Shown: positions 29,444-39,924, counted from the stretch's first letter. The stretch: DNA of 64,000 bases from JAUIAI01 sp041396685 (GCA_041396685.1 JAWKYD010000002.1:310001-374000); one strand, 5' to 3'. Program-made: numbers and translations. The notes: a model not told the origin generated them from the sequence alone.

Positions 29444-29450
29444 GACGCTG

Positions 29451-29456
29451 ATTCTA
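29451..29456 (-). promoter_or_regulatory. ffs: -10 box of the SRP RNA gene
   Basis: TAGAAT on the minus strand, 7 nt before the predicted 5' end of the RNA. The -35 region is weak. The spacing agrees with the start inferred from folding. The remaining part of the dnaX-trxA gap (29457-29652) shows nothing clear. Confidence 0.55.
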
Positions 29457-29652
29457 GCGCAGCCGCGACCACCGCCGGCACGATCGGCTCCCCGGCGCGA
29501 CGACGCGCCGGCAAAGAGCCGCTGCGTCGTCGACTTCGGATCGGGCGGCTCCCAACCCGCAAAGGCCTGAAACCAGGCGAGCTTGGCGGGCTCCCCGACC
29601 CGCCGCTGTGCAATACTTGACCCTATCGCAACCCGTTTCCGAGACCGTGGTC

Positions 29653-29973
29653 ATGGCCCTGAAATCCGTTTCCGACACCTCGTTCGATCAAGACGTGCTC
29701 AAGTCCGACAAGCCGGTGCTGGTCGACTACTGGGCCGAATGGTGCGGCCCCTGCAAGATGGTCGCCCCCATTCTCGAGGAGGTTGCAAACGACTACGAAG
29801 GCCGGGTCGAAATCGTCAAGCTCAACGTCGACGAGAACCGCGAGACCGCCGCCCGCCATGGCATTCGCGGCATACCCACGCTGAAACTGTTCAAGAATGG
29901 CCAGGAAGTCGAACAGCGCGTGGGCGCGCTTTCGAAGTCGCAACTGACCTTGTTCCTGGATAGCCACCTCTGA
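29653..29973 (+). CDS. trxA: Thioredoxin
   Basis: A 106-residue thioredoxin with the redox-active C31-G-P-C34 in VDYWAEWCGPCKMVAP, the cis-Pro loop GIRGIPTLKLFKNG and a C-terminal helix. It reduces protein disulfides in the cytoplasm, using electrons from thioredoxin reductase. The start at 29653 matches the family N-terminus (SVSDTSFDQDVL); an upstream in-frame start at 29608 would add 15 residues. It lies upstream of rho, the common betaproteobacterial order. Confidence 0.97.
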   Translation: MALKSVSDTSFDQDVLKSDKPVLVDYWAEWCGPCKMVAPILEEVANDYEGRVEIVKLNVDENRETAARHGIRGIPTLKLFKNGQEVEQRVGALSKSQLTLFLDSHL

Positions 29974-30067
29974 GTCACCGGGCGGCCGGCCGGTTCATCG
30001 CCTTTCCGGGCCTGGGCACCGGCGACGCCGTTCGTCGGCCGTCGGGCCCGCCGGGTGGCACGGTTGC

Positions 30068-30096
30068 TGGACAGGCATTTCGAATCACGATATAGT
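30068..30096 (+). promoter_or_regulatory. rho: Sigma-70 promoter for rho
   Basis: TGGACA (30068-30073), a 17-bp spacer, then TATAGT (30091-30096): five and five matches to consensus. Transcription would begin near 30103. Confidence 0.65.
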
Positions 30097-30102
30097 CCGG
30101 CG

Positions 30103-30391
30103 CGGTTCGGGCCCCGCCGCTGCCGGATGTCATCGACGCGCGGGCCGATCCGGATCCGGTCGAGGCCCGGCAACGTGGCCGCTTCGTAGGACCGGCGGTC
30201 GCTAGTACAGGCCCCTGCGCCCCGGCCCCGCCGACTTCCGACGACGTTCCGGCTTCCCCCAGAATCTTCAAGACGATTCAGGCTCGACCACGGATCCTTC
30301 CGGTCACGCAGACCGACCGGGCCCGATGGTCGTCAGGCCGTTGTCATAGTCCCCGTCACCACCGACGTCCGTCGGCAGGAATCCCAACCCC
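30103..30391 (+). promoter_or_regulatory. Long C-rich rho leader, possible autoattenuation region
   Basis: An untranslated leader of about 290 nt. Its second half (about 30200-30390) is rich in C and has few stable hairpins, the composition expected of a Rho-loading (rut) site. In E. coli rho is autoregulated by Rho-dependent attenuation in its leader. AGGAA at 30377-30381 serves as ribosome site. Function is inferred from position and composition. Confidence 0.4.
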
Positions 30392-31656
<1,265 letters not shown>

Positions 31657-31786
31657 GCCCGTCGGCGGCTCGCTCCCGGGTTTGCCGGTGGGCGGCGTTT
31701 CGATCTATCATTGTCGGTTTTCACGAATCCGCATCCCGGGCATTCGGGCTGCTCGAGAGCACGCAGCGCGTGCAGGACTATCAGGT

Positions 31787-32035
31787 ATGAAAGAAGGCAT
31801 TCATCCCAACTACCGCCAGGTGGTGTTCCAGGACATGACCACGGGGTCGCGGTTCATCACGCGTTCCACCGTCAGCACGCGTGAAACCATAACTTGGGAC
31901 GACGGCCAGGAATATCCGCTGTTCAAACTCGAGGTGACCTCGGAGTCGCACCCGTTCTACACGGGAGCCACGCAGCGGGTTCGCGAGACCGGTCGCGTGG
32001 AGAAATTCCGCCAGAAGTTCGCCCGCAAAGGCTGA
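31787..32035 (+). CDS. rpmE2: Ribosomal protein bL31, type B (zinc-free)
   Basis: An 82-residue 50S protein opening MKEGIHPNYRQVVFQD and ending GRVEKFRQKFARKG. It has no cysteine, so it is the C-minus paralogue that in several bacteria replaces the zinc-containing L31 under zinc limitation; here it may be the only copy, which cannot be told. The start at 31787 fits the family. It follows rho, as in Burkholderiales. Confidence 0.95.
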   Translation: MKEGIHPNYRQVVFQDMTTGSRFITRSTVSTRETITWDDGQEYPLFKLEVTSESHPFYTGATQRVRETGRVEKFRQKFARKG

Positions 32036-32122
32036 CCCTCGCCCGACGGGCGGGCCGCGCCACGACCGCGTCGGCCGCCCCGCTCCTGCTGACCACGACG
32101 AATCGGGTCGGAACGCCGGCGA

Positions 32123-33991
32123 ATGCGATCATTCCTCGTCACGGGCCCCCAGGCAGGCAAGCTGCCTCGTTGGGGGCTTTTGCTACTGTGCCTGCTCTAT
32201 GTGGTGCCGGGTTTCATCGGCCGCGATCCGTGGCGCCCGGATGACGCGGCCGGATTCGGCATTGCGGTCACCATGCTGGGCGGCAGCCTGCAGGACTGGC
32301 TGGCGCCCAACGTCTACGGCGCGTCGCTGATCGACGAAGGGCCCCTGCCCTATGCCCTGGCCGCGCTGACGGCGCGCCTCGGGGCGTGGCTCACCCCCTG
32401 GCTGCAGGCGGTCCATCCCGCGCTCGTGCCCGGCGCACATCTGGCGGTACGACTGACCGCGATGGCCGGTATCCTGACGACGCTGGCGTTCGTATGGCAC
32501 GCGACTTTCCGGCTCGCACGCCGCCCGGGCATCGCGCCTTCCGACCCCTTCGGTGCGGGCGCGTCGCCGACCGACTTTGCCCGCGCCATCGCCGATTCTG
32601 CGCTGTTGATCGTACTGGCCACCTTCGGCCTGATCGCGCGCCTGCACGAGACCGCCGGCCATGCGGCAATGGTCTGCTGGGTCGCGATGTTGCTCTATGG
32701 CATGGCGTTGGCGCTCGAGCGACCGCAACGCGGCGGTTTCATCGCCGGACTGGCCGTCGGCGCCGGGCTGGCCACCCAGGGCATCGCGGTCGCGCTCGCG
32801 CTTCTGGTTCCGATCGTCGTTCTGCCACGCGTCAGCCACCCCTACGGGCTGGTGACCCGCCCGCTGCTCCGGATGGCGCTGCCGACCGCCCTGCTCGCCA
32901 GTCTTTCCTGGCCGGCGGCCGTGATCGTGCTGGGCGATGAGAGCACACTGCTGCACCTGAGCGACTGGCTGCAGTGGAACCTGCAGAGCATCGGCCTGCC
33001 CGGCCGCGAGAGCCTCTCTTACTGGGTCCGCTATCTGCCGTGGTTCTATTGGCCGGCCTGGCCATTGGCGGCATGGGCACTCTGGCGATGGCGCGGCCAG
33101 TTCAATCTGCCCGCGCTCGCGCTGCCCATATCCGCGGGCTTGCCCCTGCTGCTGCTGGCGCCCTTGGCCAGCCAGCCCGGCGAGCAATGGCTGCTCCCGG
33201 CCACCATGCCCTTCGCGCTGCTCGCCGCCGTCGGACTGCCGACCCTGAAGCGGGCGGTCGTCAGCCTGATCGACTGGTTCGCCGTCAGCCTGTTCAGCCT
33301 GTTCGGGTTCGCGATCTGGGCCTATTGGCTGGCCTACCTCAGCGGTTGGCCGCCGCGCATGGCCTACAGCGTCAGTCAGCTGAATCCGGGCTATCTGGCC
33401 GAATGGAGCGCACTCGATCTCGGCCTGGCGCTGATTGCGAGCGCCGCCTGGATCATGCTCGTTCAGTGGCGCATATCGCGCCGCCCACCGATGATCTGGC
33501 GGGCGCTGGTGCTTTCATCGGGCGGCCTGTGTCTGGCGTGGTTCCTGTTGATGACCATCTGGCTACCGGTCTTCAACGAGCGCAATACCTACCGCGGTAT
33601 CGCTCATGCGCTGGCCATGCAGATCGGCGACCGTTCGGGCTGCGTGCAGACTCGTTCGCTGGGTCTCGCCGAACGAGCCAGTCTGGGATATTTCGGACGC
33701 ATCCGTTTCGCGCGTCCCGACGAGATCGCTTCCGATCAGCGCTGTCCCCATCTGCTCATTCAGGATCACGGTCCGGTCGCGCAGGCCGATCCACCGCCCG
33801 AAGAGCCGGGCTGGACACTGATCTGGAAGGGCCAGCGCCGGCCCAACAACGACGAACGCTTCCGGCTCTACCGGTCGGCCGGCATGCGCCGCAGCGACGC
33901 CACACCGGCCGCCGGCGGCAAGAACGTGATCCGCAGCGCCATGGGGCCCCCGGCCGCGCCGCGATCCGCCGACGATCCGGTCAGGCGGTGA
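32123..33991 (+). CDS. Polytopic GT-C-like glycosyltransferase
   Basis: A 622-residue membrane protein with about 12 hydrophobic segments over residues 18-470 and a soluble C-terminal domain of about 150 residues. After TM1 comes GRDPWRPDDAAG, which resembles the acidic first-loop motif of GT-C transferases (ArnT and PMT families) that take sugars from polyprenyl-phosphate carriers. It may glycosylate lipid A, a polysaccharide or a protein. No nearby gene points to the acceptor. The last 11 bp overlap convergent orn. Confidence 0.7.
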   Translation: MRSFLVTGPQAGKLPRWGLLLLCLLYVVPGFIGRDPWRPDDAAGFGIAVTMLGGSLQDWLAPNVYGASLIDEGPLPYALAALTARLGAWLTPWLQAVHPALVPGAHLAVRLTAMAGILTTLAFVWHATFRLARRPGIAPSDPFGAGASPTDFARAIADSALLIVLATFGLIARLHETAGHAAMVCWVAMLLYGMALALERPQRGGFIAGLAVGAGLATQGIAVALALLVPIVVLPRVSHPYGLVTRPLLRMALPTALLASLSWPAAVIVLGDESTLLHLSDWLQWNLQSIGLPGRESLSYWVRYLPWFYWPAWPLAAWALWRWRGQFNLPALALPISAGLPLLLLAPLASQPGEQWLLPATMPFALLAAVGLPTLKRAVVSLIDWFAVSLFSLFGFAIWAYWLAYLSGWPPRMAYSVSQLNPGYLAEWSALDLGLALIASAAWIMLVQWRISRRPPMIWRALVLSSGGLCLAWFLLMTIWLPVFNERNTYRGIAHALAMQIGDRSGCVQTRSLGLAERASLGYFGRIRFARPDEIASDQRCPHLLIQDHGPVAQADPPPEEPGWTLIWKGQRRPNNDERFRLYRSAGMRRSDATPAAGGKNVIRSAMGPPAAPRSADDPVRR

Positions 33992-34583
33992 GTGGCCCCG
34001 CTCCCTGCCTGGCGGTCTCGTTGAACATCTGCTCGCGGTAGTGGCGCAACTCGTCGATCGACTCGTGAATGTCTGCCAGCGCCGTATGCGCGCTGCGCTT
34101 GCGAAACGCCTTGACCACCTCCGGGCACCAGCGCCGGCCGAGCTCCTTGAGCGTGCTGACGTCGATGTTGCGATAGTGGAAATAGGCCTCGAGCAACGGC
34201 ATGTGACGCGCCATGAAGCGGCGATCCTGGCAGATCGTATTGCCGCACATCGGCGAAACACCCTTGGCCACCCATGGCGACACGAACTCGATCATCGCCG
34301 ACGCGGCCACCGCCTCGTCGATTCGCGAGGCACGAACCCTTTCGGTCAGCCCGGACTTGCCGTGCGTGCTCCGGTTCCAGTTGTCCATCGCGTCGAGGAC
34401 GGCATCGGATTGGTGGATGGCCAATGCCTCGCTCTCCGCGAGGATGTTCAGCTGCCCATCCGTGACGACGATGGCGACCTCTATCACACGATCGTTGTCG
34501 GGATCCAGGCCGGTCATTTCCATGTCGACCCAAAGGAGGTTCGCCGGGTCGGAGCGAGGCGGTTGTGACATAATTTTTTCCAT
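33981..34583 (-). CDS. orn: Oligoribonuclease
   Basis: A 200-residue 3'-5' exoribonuclease that degrades di- to pentaribonucleotides, including pGpG from cyclic-di-GMP breakdown. DEDDh motifs: LLWVDMEMTGLDPDNDRVIE, NWNRSTHGKSGL, GNTICQDRRFMARHMP and HTALADIHESIDELR. The start may be here (MEKIMSQ) or four codons later (MSQPP); both give a normal length. Divergent from the M48 protease gene. Confidence 0.96.
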   Translation of the reverse strand: MEKIMSQPPRSDPANLLWVDMEMTGLDPDNDRVIEVAIVVTDGQLNILAESEALAIHQSDAVLDAMDNWNRSTHGKSGLTERVRASRIDEAVAASAMIEFVSPWVAKGVSPMCGNTICQDRRFMARHMPLLEAYFHYRNIDVSTLKELGRRWCPEVVKAFRKRSAHTALADIHESIDELRHYREQMFNETARQGAGPLTA

Positions 34584-34613
34584 TTCGAAATTTTCGCACA
34601 GGCTTTTAAGACA

Positions 34614-35873
34614 TTGAGTTCATTCGTGTTTTCAGTGCTGTTTGCGGCTGCCCTGCTGGCCAGCGTGGCACTGCGCATATGGCTGGCCAGGCGGCAGGTC
34701 AAGCACGTCGCACGCCATCGCCAGAACGTGCCGCCGGCCTTCGCCGACCGCATCGAACTGGCGTCGCACCAGCGCGCGGCCGACTACACGGTCGCGCGCG
34801 TCGGCTTCGGGTCCGTCGATCTCGCCATACAGACATTCATGCTGATCGCATTGACCCTGTTTGGCGGCCTGCAATGGCTGTACGAACTCGCCGCAAGCTG
34901 GCTGCCCGATTCACCGCTGCTGGCTCAGCTGGCATTCCTGACACTGGTCGCCGTCGTACAGTCGTTGGTCGAGCTGCCACTCGACGCCTACCGCCAGTTC
35001 GTGCTGGAGAAGCGATTCGGCTTCTCGCGCATGACCCCCTCGTTGTTCGTCGCGGATCTGTTCCGGGGCGCGGCCATCGCGGCCATCATCGGCCTGCCGC
35101 TCGCGCTGGTCGTACTGTGGCTGATGCGGGTCTCGGGCCCGGCTTGGTGGCTCTACGTCTGGCTGGTCTGGATCGGCTTCAACCTGTTGCTCCTGATCAT
35201 CTATCCGACGCTGATCGCCCCCCGTTTCAACCGCTTCGAGCCCCTGCCGCAGGGCCCGCTGCGCGAACGGGTCGAAGGCCTGCTGGCGCGCTGCGGGTTT
35301 CGCGCCCAGGGACTGTTCGTGATGGACGGCAGCAAGCGCTCCAATCATGGCAATGCTTACTTCACGGGATTCGGACGCGCCAAGCGGATCGTGTTCTTCG
35401 ACACCCTGATCTCCCGCCTCGATGCCGATCAGATCGAGGCGGTGCTTGCGCACGAGCTCGGTCATTTCCGACATCGCCACGTGATCAAGCGCCTGCTGGT
35501 CGGTTTCGTCGGCAGCTTTCTGGGTCTCGCCCTGCTCGGCTGGCTCAGCGGCGAGGCCTGGTTCTACGAGGGGCTCGGCATGGATCCCGGCGCGATCGGC
35601 CACGAGGCGCCGGCGCTGTTGCTGTTCATGCTCGCCGGCCCGGTGTTTCTGTTTCCACTGCGCCCCCTGGTGTCGTTCCTGTCACGCAAGGACGAGTTCG
35701 AGGCCGATGCATTCGCGGCCGAACACACCGACGCGCGTCATCTGGTCGACGCCTTGGTCAAGCTCTATCAAGACAACGCCTCGACGCTGACGCCCGACCC
35801 GCTGCATTCGGCGTTCTATGACTCGCATCCGCCGGCGGCGATTCGCGTCGGACGCCTGCTGGCCAGCGCGTGA
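34614..35873 (+). CDS. M48-family (Ste24-type) membrane zinc protease
   Basis: A 419-residue polytopic protease with about six to seven membrane segments. The zinc motif is H280-E-L-G-H284 in VLAHELGHFRHRHV; a further glutamate ligand lies in RKDEFEADAFAAEH. DAYRQFVLEKRFGFSRMTP is a Ste24 signature. Eukaryotic Ste24 cleaves CaaX proteins and clears translocons; the bacterial role is probably membrane quality control. The start is TTG at 34614 or GTG at 34626. Its stop overlaps the rsgA start (GTGA), so the two are coupled. Confidence 0.92.
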   Translation: MSSFVFSVLFAAALLASVALRIWLARRQVKHVARHRQNVPPAFADRIELASHQRAADYTVARVGFGSVDLAIQTFMLIALTLFGGLQWLYELAASWLPDSPLLAQLAFLTLVAVVQSLVELPLDAYRQFVLEKRFGFSRMTPSLFVADLFRGAAIAAIIGLPLALVVLWLMRVSGPAWWLYVWLVWIGFNLLLLIIYPTLIAPRFNRFEPLPQGPLRERVEGLLARCGFRAQGLFVMDGSKRSNHGNAYFTGFGRAKRIVFFDTLISRLDADQIEAVLAHELGHFRHRHVIKRLLVGFVGSFLGLALLGWLSGEAWFYEGLGMDPGAIGHEAPALLLFMLAGPVFLFPLRPLVSFLSRKDEFEADAFAAEHTDARHLVDALVKLYQDNASTLTPDPLHSAFYDSHPPAAIRVGRLLASA

Positions 35874-36757
35874 CCCGCGCCGCCGATGCGCTGGTCGTGG
35901 CGACCTACGGCCGCCGGGCGCTCGTGCGCCGTGCCGACGGCCGTCGCTGGCAGGCCCTGCTGCGCGGACGCACGAGCGAAGTCGCCGTCGGCGACCGGGT
36001 CGGTGTCAGCGAGGCGGCCGCCGATCAGCTCGTCATCGAAACCGTCGCCGAACGATCCACGCTGATCGAACGCAGTGTCGAACACCGGCGTAAGCTGCTT
36101 GCCGCCAATGTCGATCAAGCGCTGGTGCTGATCGGCCCGGCACCGCGCTTTGCCGAAGACATCCTGCTACGCGTGATGCTCGCGGCGCGCCACGCCAACG
36201 TAAAACTGCTGATCGTGGCCAACAAGGCCGACCATCCGTCGTTTGCGGCGATCGAGCCGCGCCTCGCGGTATTACGCGCGCTCGCCGAACGGGTTCTGGT
36301 CGCCAGCGTTCGGGACCAGCCCGAGAGCAGCCGGGAGATCCTGCTGCACGCCTTGCGCGGCCACCGGACGGTGCTGATGGGCGAATCCGGCATGGGCAAG
36401 TCCAGCCTGTTGAATCTGCTGGTCCCGGGCGCCGCTCAGCGCGTCGGCGAAATCTCTGAGGCCCTCGGCTCCGGTCGCCACACCACCACCACGAGCTGTC
36501 TGTTCGAGATCGACGGCCACGATGACGACTGGATCATAGACACCCCCGGGTTCCAGCAGTTCGGCCTCGCCCACCTGTCGAGCAGCGAGCGCGACCACGC
36601 GTTCATCGATATTGCTCCGGCGCTCGGCGGTTGCCGTTTCCACAATTGCAGGCACGATCGCGAACCCGGCTGTGCGGTACGCGCCGCGGTTCAGGCCGGG
36701 GAGATCGACCCCCTGCGACATCGGCTGTTTCTGGCCTTGCGCGACGCACCGGCGTAG
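35870..36757 (+). CDS. rsgA: Ribosome small-subunit biogenesis GTPase RsgA
   Basis: A 295-residue circularly permuted GTPase that checks late 30S assembly. An N-terminal OB fold is followed by the permuted G motifs: G4 NKAD, G1 GESGMGKSSLLNLL, the GRHTTTT segment and DTPGFQQFGL. The C-terminal zinc motif is CRFHNCRHDREPGC. The start GTG overlaps the previous stop by 4 bp. Confidence 0.96.
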   Translation: MTRAADALVVATYGRRALVRRADGRRWQALLRGRTSEVAVGDRVGVSEAAADQLVIETVAERSTLIERSVEHRRKLLAANVDQALVLIGPAPRFAEDILLRVMLAARHANVKLLIVANKADHPSFAAIEPRLAVLRALAERVLVASVRDQPESSREILLHALRGHRTVLMGESGMGKSSLLNLLVPGAAQRVGEISEALGSGRHTTTTSCLFEIDGHDDDWIIDTPGFQQFGLAHLSSSERDHAFIDIAPALGGCRFHNCRHDREPGCAVRAAVQAGEIDPLRHRLFLALRDAPA

Positions 36758-36788
36758 GGCGCAGTGGGCCGCGCACGAAGCGTGAGCC

Positions 36789-37415
36789 TCAGCCGCGCAC
36801 GAAGTGAAAAAAATTGCGCAGAATCGCCGCGGTGACGCCCCAGATGAAATACTCGACCCGCGAGCCCGGAGCACGCCACGGCATGGCGTAGACCGATCGT
36901 TCCGCGAACTCGGACGGCATGCGAAGGCGCTGGTGATTGGCAGGGTCCATCAGAAACGAAATCGGCACGAAGAAGACCTCGTCGACCTCGCCCGGATCGG
37001 GTGTCAGCTCCGGCAGGTGGTCGATCCAGCCGACGATCGTCGTGATCGCGAAGCCTGATGCGGTCTGATATTCCGGCAACTCGCCGAGCACCTCGACGGC
37101 GGCCGGCGAGAGACCGATTTCCTCGTGAGTCTCGCGCAGTGCGGTGGCCACCCGATGCGTATCGTGTTCCTCGACCCGCCCCCCGGGCAGCGCAATCTGA
37201 CCCGAATGTGAGCGCAGGTGCTTGGGACGCGTGGTCAGCAGCAGATGGCCCCGGCCATCGATCTCGACCAGCGGCATCAGAACCGCCGCATGGCGTGGGG
37301 CGGCAACGCTCGCGGCGTCGCTGTCGTCGGTGAGCTCCGGGCGCCAGTCGCCGCCGGCCGCGAAACGTGCCCGCAACCCCGACAGACTCAGGCGCTCGGG
37401 GGCGAGCGCCGACAT
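36789..37415 (-). CDS. NUDIX hydrolase, CoA pyrophosphatase type
   Basis: A 208-residue hydrolase resembling NudL. The Nudix box reads GGRVEEHDTHRVATALRETH followed by EEIGLSP; the catalytic RExxEE core is RETHEE. The preceding GHLLLTTRPKHLRSHSGQIA matches the upstream motif of CoA pyrophosphatases, which split CoA to 4'-phosphopantetheine and 3',5'-ADP. It lies downstream of rplS on the same strand and convergent with rsgA. Confidence 0.9.
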   Translation of the reverse strand: MSALAPERLSLSGLRARFAAGGDWRPELTDDSDAASVAAPRHAAVLMPLVEIDGRGHLLLTTRPKHLRSHSGQIALPGGRVEEHDTHRVATALRETHEEIGLSPAAVEVLGELPEYQTASGFAITTIVGWIDHLPELTPDPGEVDEVFFVPISFLMDPANHQRLRMPSEFAERSVYAMPWRAPGSRVEYFIWGVTAAILRNFFHFVRG

Positions 37416-37498
37416 GCCGTCCTGAGCCGGCTCACGGACGAGATCGCGGGCATTGAAGCCGCGAAAACTCGTCGCGCCGCGAACCTCGCCGACCAGGG

Positions 37499-37876
37499 TC
37501 AGGCCTTGGCGTCGGCCTTGCGATTGGGCAGCTTCTCTTTGATGCGAGCGGCCTTGCCCGAACGCTGGCGCAGATAGTAGAGCTTGGCTCGGCGCACGTC
37601 ACCGCGACGCTTGACCTCGATCGAGGCGATCAGCGGCGAATAGAGCTGGAACGTACGCTCGACGCCTTCTCCCGAAGAGATCTTGCGAACCGTGAAGGCG
37701 GAGTTCAGACCGCGATTGCGACGGCCGATCACCACGCCTTCGTAGGCTTGCACGCGCTTGCGGGTGCCCTCGACGACGTTGACGCTGACGACGACCGTGT
37801 CACCCGGCGCGAACTCGGGGATCTCTTTTCCCAGGCGCTGGATTTCTTCTTTTTCGAGCTGTTCGATGAGGTTCAT
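37499..37876 (-). CDS. rplS: Ribosomal protein bL19
   Basis: A 125-residue 50S protein at the 30S-50S interface. MNLIEQLEKEEIQRLGKEIP, VVSVNVVEGTRKRVQAYEGV and KRRGDVRRAKLYYLRQRSGK are typical; the C-terminal tail is Lys/Ala-rich. The start at 37876 has GGAG 6 nt upstream. It is last in rpsP-rimM-trmD-rplS but separated from trmD by 338 bp containing its own promoter. Confidence 0.97.
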   Translation of the reverse strand: MNLIEQLEKEEIQRLGKEIPEFAPGDTVVVSVNVVEGTRKRVQAYEGVVIGRRNRGLNSAFTVRKISSGEGVERTFQLYSPLIASIEVKRRGDVRRAKLYYLRQRSGKAARIKEKLPNRKADAKA

Positions 37877-38133
37877 TGACGACTCCATTGGGCATCGTGC
37901 CGACCGAATTCAAGGGTCGCGGACACCCGTCCGACGACCGCCGCATGCGTCACGGACGCCGGAACGGCTGATCGCGGCACCAACGAAGACGGCACCGGAT
38001 CGAATTCGCATATCTTGAGACGGTAATTGCCTGCGGCCTGGATGCTGGCCGCGGCGCGAGCCGTCGCTGACCGGTGGGAGCACTGCTCGAGGCGGGTGCG
38101 CCTCACCTTATCGGCAGAGGATGCAAGCCCGAC

Positions 38134-38163
38134 ATTATAGCGGCAGCAGTCAGAGCGCCACAA
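38134..38163 (-). promoter_or_regulatory. rplS: Internal promoter for rplS with long leader
   Basis: A perfect -10 TATAAT (38139-38134) with TTGTGG 18 bp upstream (38163-38158). The leader would be about 250 nt and includes a GAGGCG-CACC-CGCCTC hairpin (38104-38089). No ORF is convincing in the rest of the 338-bp gap 37877-38214. Confidence 0.6.
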
Positions 38164-38214
38164 GCGCAACGCGCGGCGACACGCCGACTCCGTCCGCCAT
38201 TGGTCGGGGCCGGG

Positions 38215-38973
38215 TCAAGGATCGCCGAGTTCGCTCAGGATGGATTCGTCCGCGGCGCCGAGCCGTCCTTCGTGGCGCGCTCGCGCAATCAGATCGGGGC
38301 GTCGCTGCCAGGTCAGCCGAAGTGCCTGCCGCCGCCGCCAATCGACGATACGGGCGTGATTGCCGCTGCGCAGCACCTCGGGAACGGGCTCGCCTTCGAA
38401 CGATTCAGGGCGCGTGTAGTGAGGGCAGTCGAGAATACCGGCAACGAAGGAATCCTGGTCCGCCGATGCCGGATCGTTGAGCGCACCGGGCAGCAGCCGC
38501 ACCATAGCGTCGATGAGCATCATCGCCGGCAGCTCGCCGCCCGACACGACGAAGTCGCCGACCGACACCTCCAGATCGACGTATCGATCCAGAAAACGCT
38601 GGTCGATGCCTTCGTAGCGCCCGGCGAGCAGGGTCAGCGCCGGCTGCCCGGCGAGCCGGCGGATCAGCCCGTGATCGGCCGGCCTGCCCTGCGGGGTCAG
38701 GCAGACCACCGGCGCCGACGTCGCGGCTCGTTCTGCGGCGCGAGCCTTCGCGATGCCGGCAAGCGTCGCAGCCAGCGGAGCGCCCATCATGACCATGCCC
38801 GGACCGCCGCCGTAGGGACGGTCGTCGACACGTCGATACGGGTCGCTGGTGAAATCGCGCGGATTCCAGCAGTTCAGAGACCAAAGACCATTCAGGCGTG
38901 CGCGTCCCACCACGCCCTGCTCTTCAATGGCGGCGAACATCTCGGGAAACAGTGTGATGACGTCGACACGCAT
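38215..38973 (-). CDS. trmD: tRNA (guanine-37-N1)-methyltransferase
   Basis: A 252-residue SAM-dependent trefoil-knot enzyme that methylates G37 next to the anticodon and so prevents frameshifting. Start MRVDVITLFPEMFAAI, PYGGGPGMVMM, LLAGRYEGIDQRF and GDFVVSGGELPAMMLIDA (the knot) are diagnostic. The start at 38973 has family support, 5 bp after rimM. Confidence 0.97.
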   Translation of the reverse strand: MRVDVITLFPEMFAAIEEQGVVGRARLNGLWSLNCWNPRDFTSDPYRRVDDRPYGGGPGMVMMGAPLAATLAGIAKARAAERAATSAPVVCLTPQGRPADHGLIRRLAGQPALTLLAGRYEGIDQRFLDRYVDLEVSVGDFVVSGGELPAMMLIDAMVRLLPGALNDPASADQDSFVAGILDCPHYTRPESFEGEPVPEVLRSGNHARIVDWRRRQALRLTWQRRPDLIARARHEGRLGAADESILSELGDP

Positions 38974-38978
38974 CGGAT

Positions 38979-39518
38979 TCAGCTCCAGTCGGCGCGCCAA
39001 TCGACGAGCACACGACGCTCGGCGAGCACGATCTCGAGCAAATAGGCATCGACAAGCGGAATCAGATGCTCGGGCGCACCGTTGGCGGCGTCGCGAACCA
39101 TCATGAACGGCGCCGAGCCGTGTTCATCGACGGCTTCGACCCGACCCAGGATATCGCCCGCACGGTTGACGACCGTGCAGCCGATCAGGTCGATCCAGTA
39201 GAACTCGTCAGCGGCAAGCGGCGGAAAATCGGATCGCCGCGCACAGATCGCGGCGCCACGCCAGGCCGCCGCTGCGTCACGATCGGCAATGCCATCGAGC
39301 GACAACAGCAGGTGTTCGCCCTGCCAGCGGGCAGCGCGCACGACCACGCCGTGCAGCACGCGGTCGGCGGCGACCAGCGACACCGCGGCCAGCGTCGGGA
39401 GTATGGAATCGCGACCGCTGGGCACCCGCACGCGCAACTGTCCGCGCACCCCATAGGCACCGAGAACCCAACCCAATTCGACCGGCGGTTCGTCGGCCGG
39501 TGCCTGGTCGCGGCTCAT
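38979..39518 (-). CDS. rimM: Ribosome maturation factor RimM
   Basis: A 179-residue 16S processing factor that binds S19. The N-terminal domain opens VELGWVLGAYGVRGQLRVR; the C-terminal PRC-barrel has EFYWIDLIGCTVVNRAG and IPLVDAYLLEIVLAERRVLV. The start at 39518 is chosen from the family; the Arg-rich frame further up is a shadow. It lies between rpsP and trmD. Confidence 0.95.
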   Translation of the reverse strand: MSRDQAPADEPPVELGWVLGAYGVRGQLRVRVPSGRDSILPTLAAVSLVAADRVLHGVVVRAARWQGEHLLLSLDGIADRDAAAAWRGAAICARRSDFPPLAADEFYWIDLIGCTVVNRAGDILGRVEAVDEHGSAPFMMVRDAANGAPEHLIPLVDAYLLEIVLAERRVLVDWRADWS

Positions 39519-39588
39519 GGGCCGATTCGAGCCCGGCGGCAGGCGCCGCGAACGGCCCGGTCGTCGGGTCGTCGCGATGCCGCGGCGA

Positions 39589-39924
39589 TCAGCCCTCGGC
39601 CTGCGCGGCCGCCGCCGCGGCGTCGGCCGCAGCACGGGCCTGCGCTTTCTTCGAAGGCTTTTCTTTCACCGGACGGGGGCCGCCCCGGCTCAACTGACGC
39701 ACCAGCCGATCGACCGACTCGGAAACCTGGGCACCCTGGCCGGTCCAGTACTCGAGACGATCGTTGGCGATCACGACTTCTTGTTCCTGGCCGGAGGCGA
39801 CCGGGTTGTAATAGCCGAGCCGTTCGATGAAACGACCGTCACGGCGATTGCGGCGATCGGTGGCGACGATGTTGTAGAACGGCCGCTTCTTGGAGCCGCC
39901 GCGAGAGAGTCGAATGACGACCAT
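39589..39924 (-). CDS. rpsP: Ribosomal protein bS16
   Basis: A 111-residue 30S assembly protein. MVVIRLSRGGSKKRPFYNIV and FIERLGYYNP are conserved. The usual length is 80-90; here an Ala/Lys-rich tail of about 20 residues is added. A GAGG ribosome site precedes the ATG at 39924. First gene of the rpsP-rimM-trmD-rplS operon. Confidence 0.97.
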   Translation of the reverse strand: MVVIRLSRGGSKKRPFYNIVATDRRNRRDGRFIERLGYYNPVASGQEQEVVIANDRLEYWTGQGAQVSESVDRLVRQLSRGGPRPVKEKPSKKAQARAAADAAAAAAQAEG

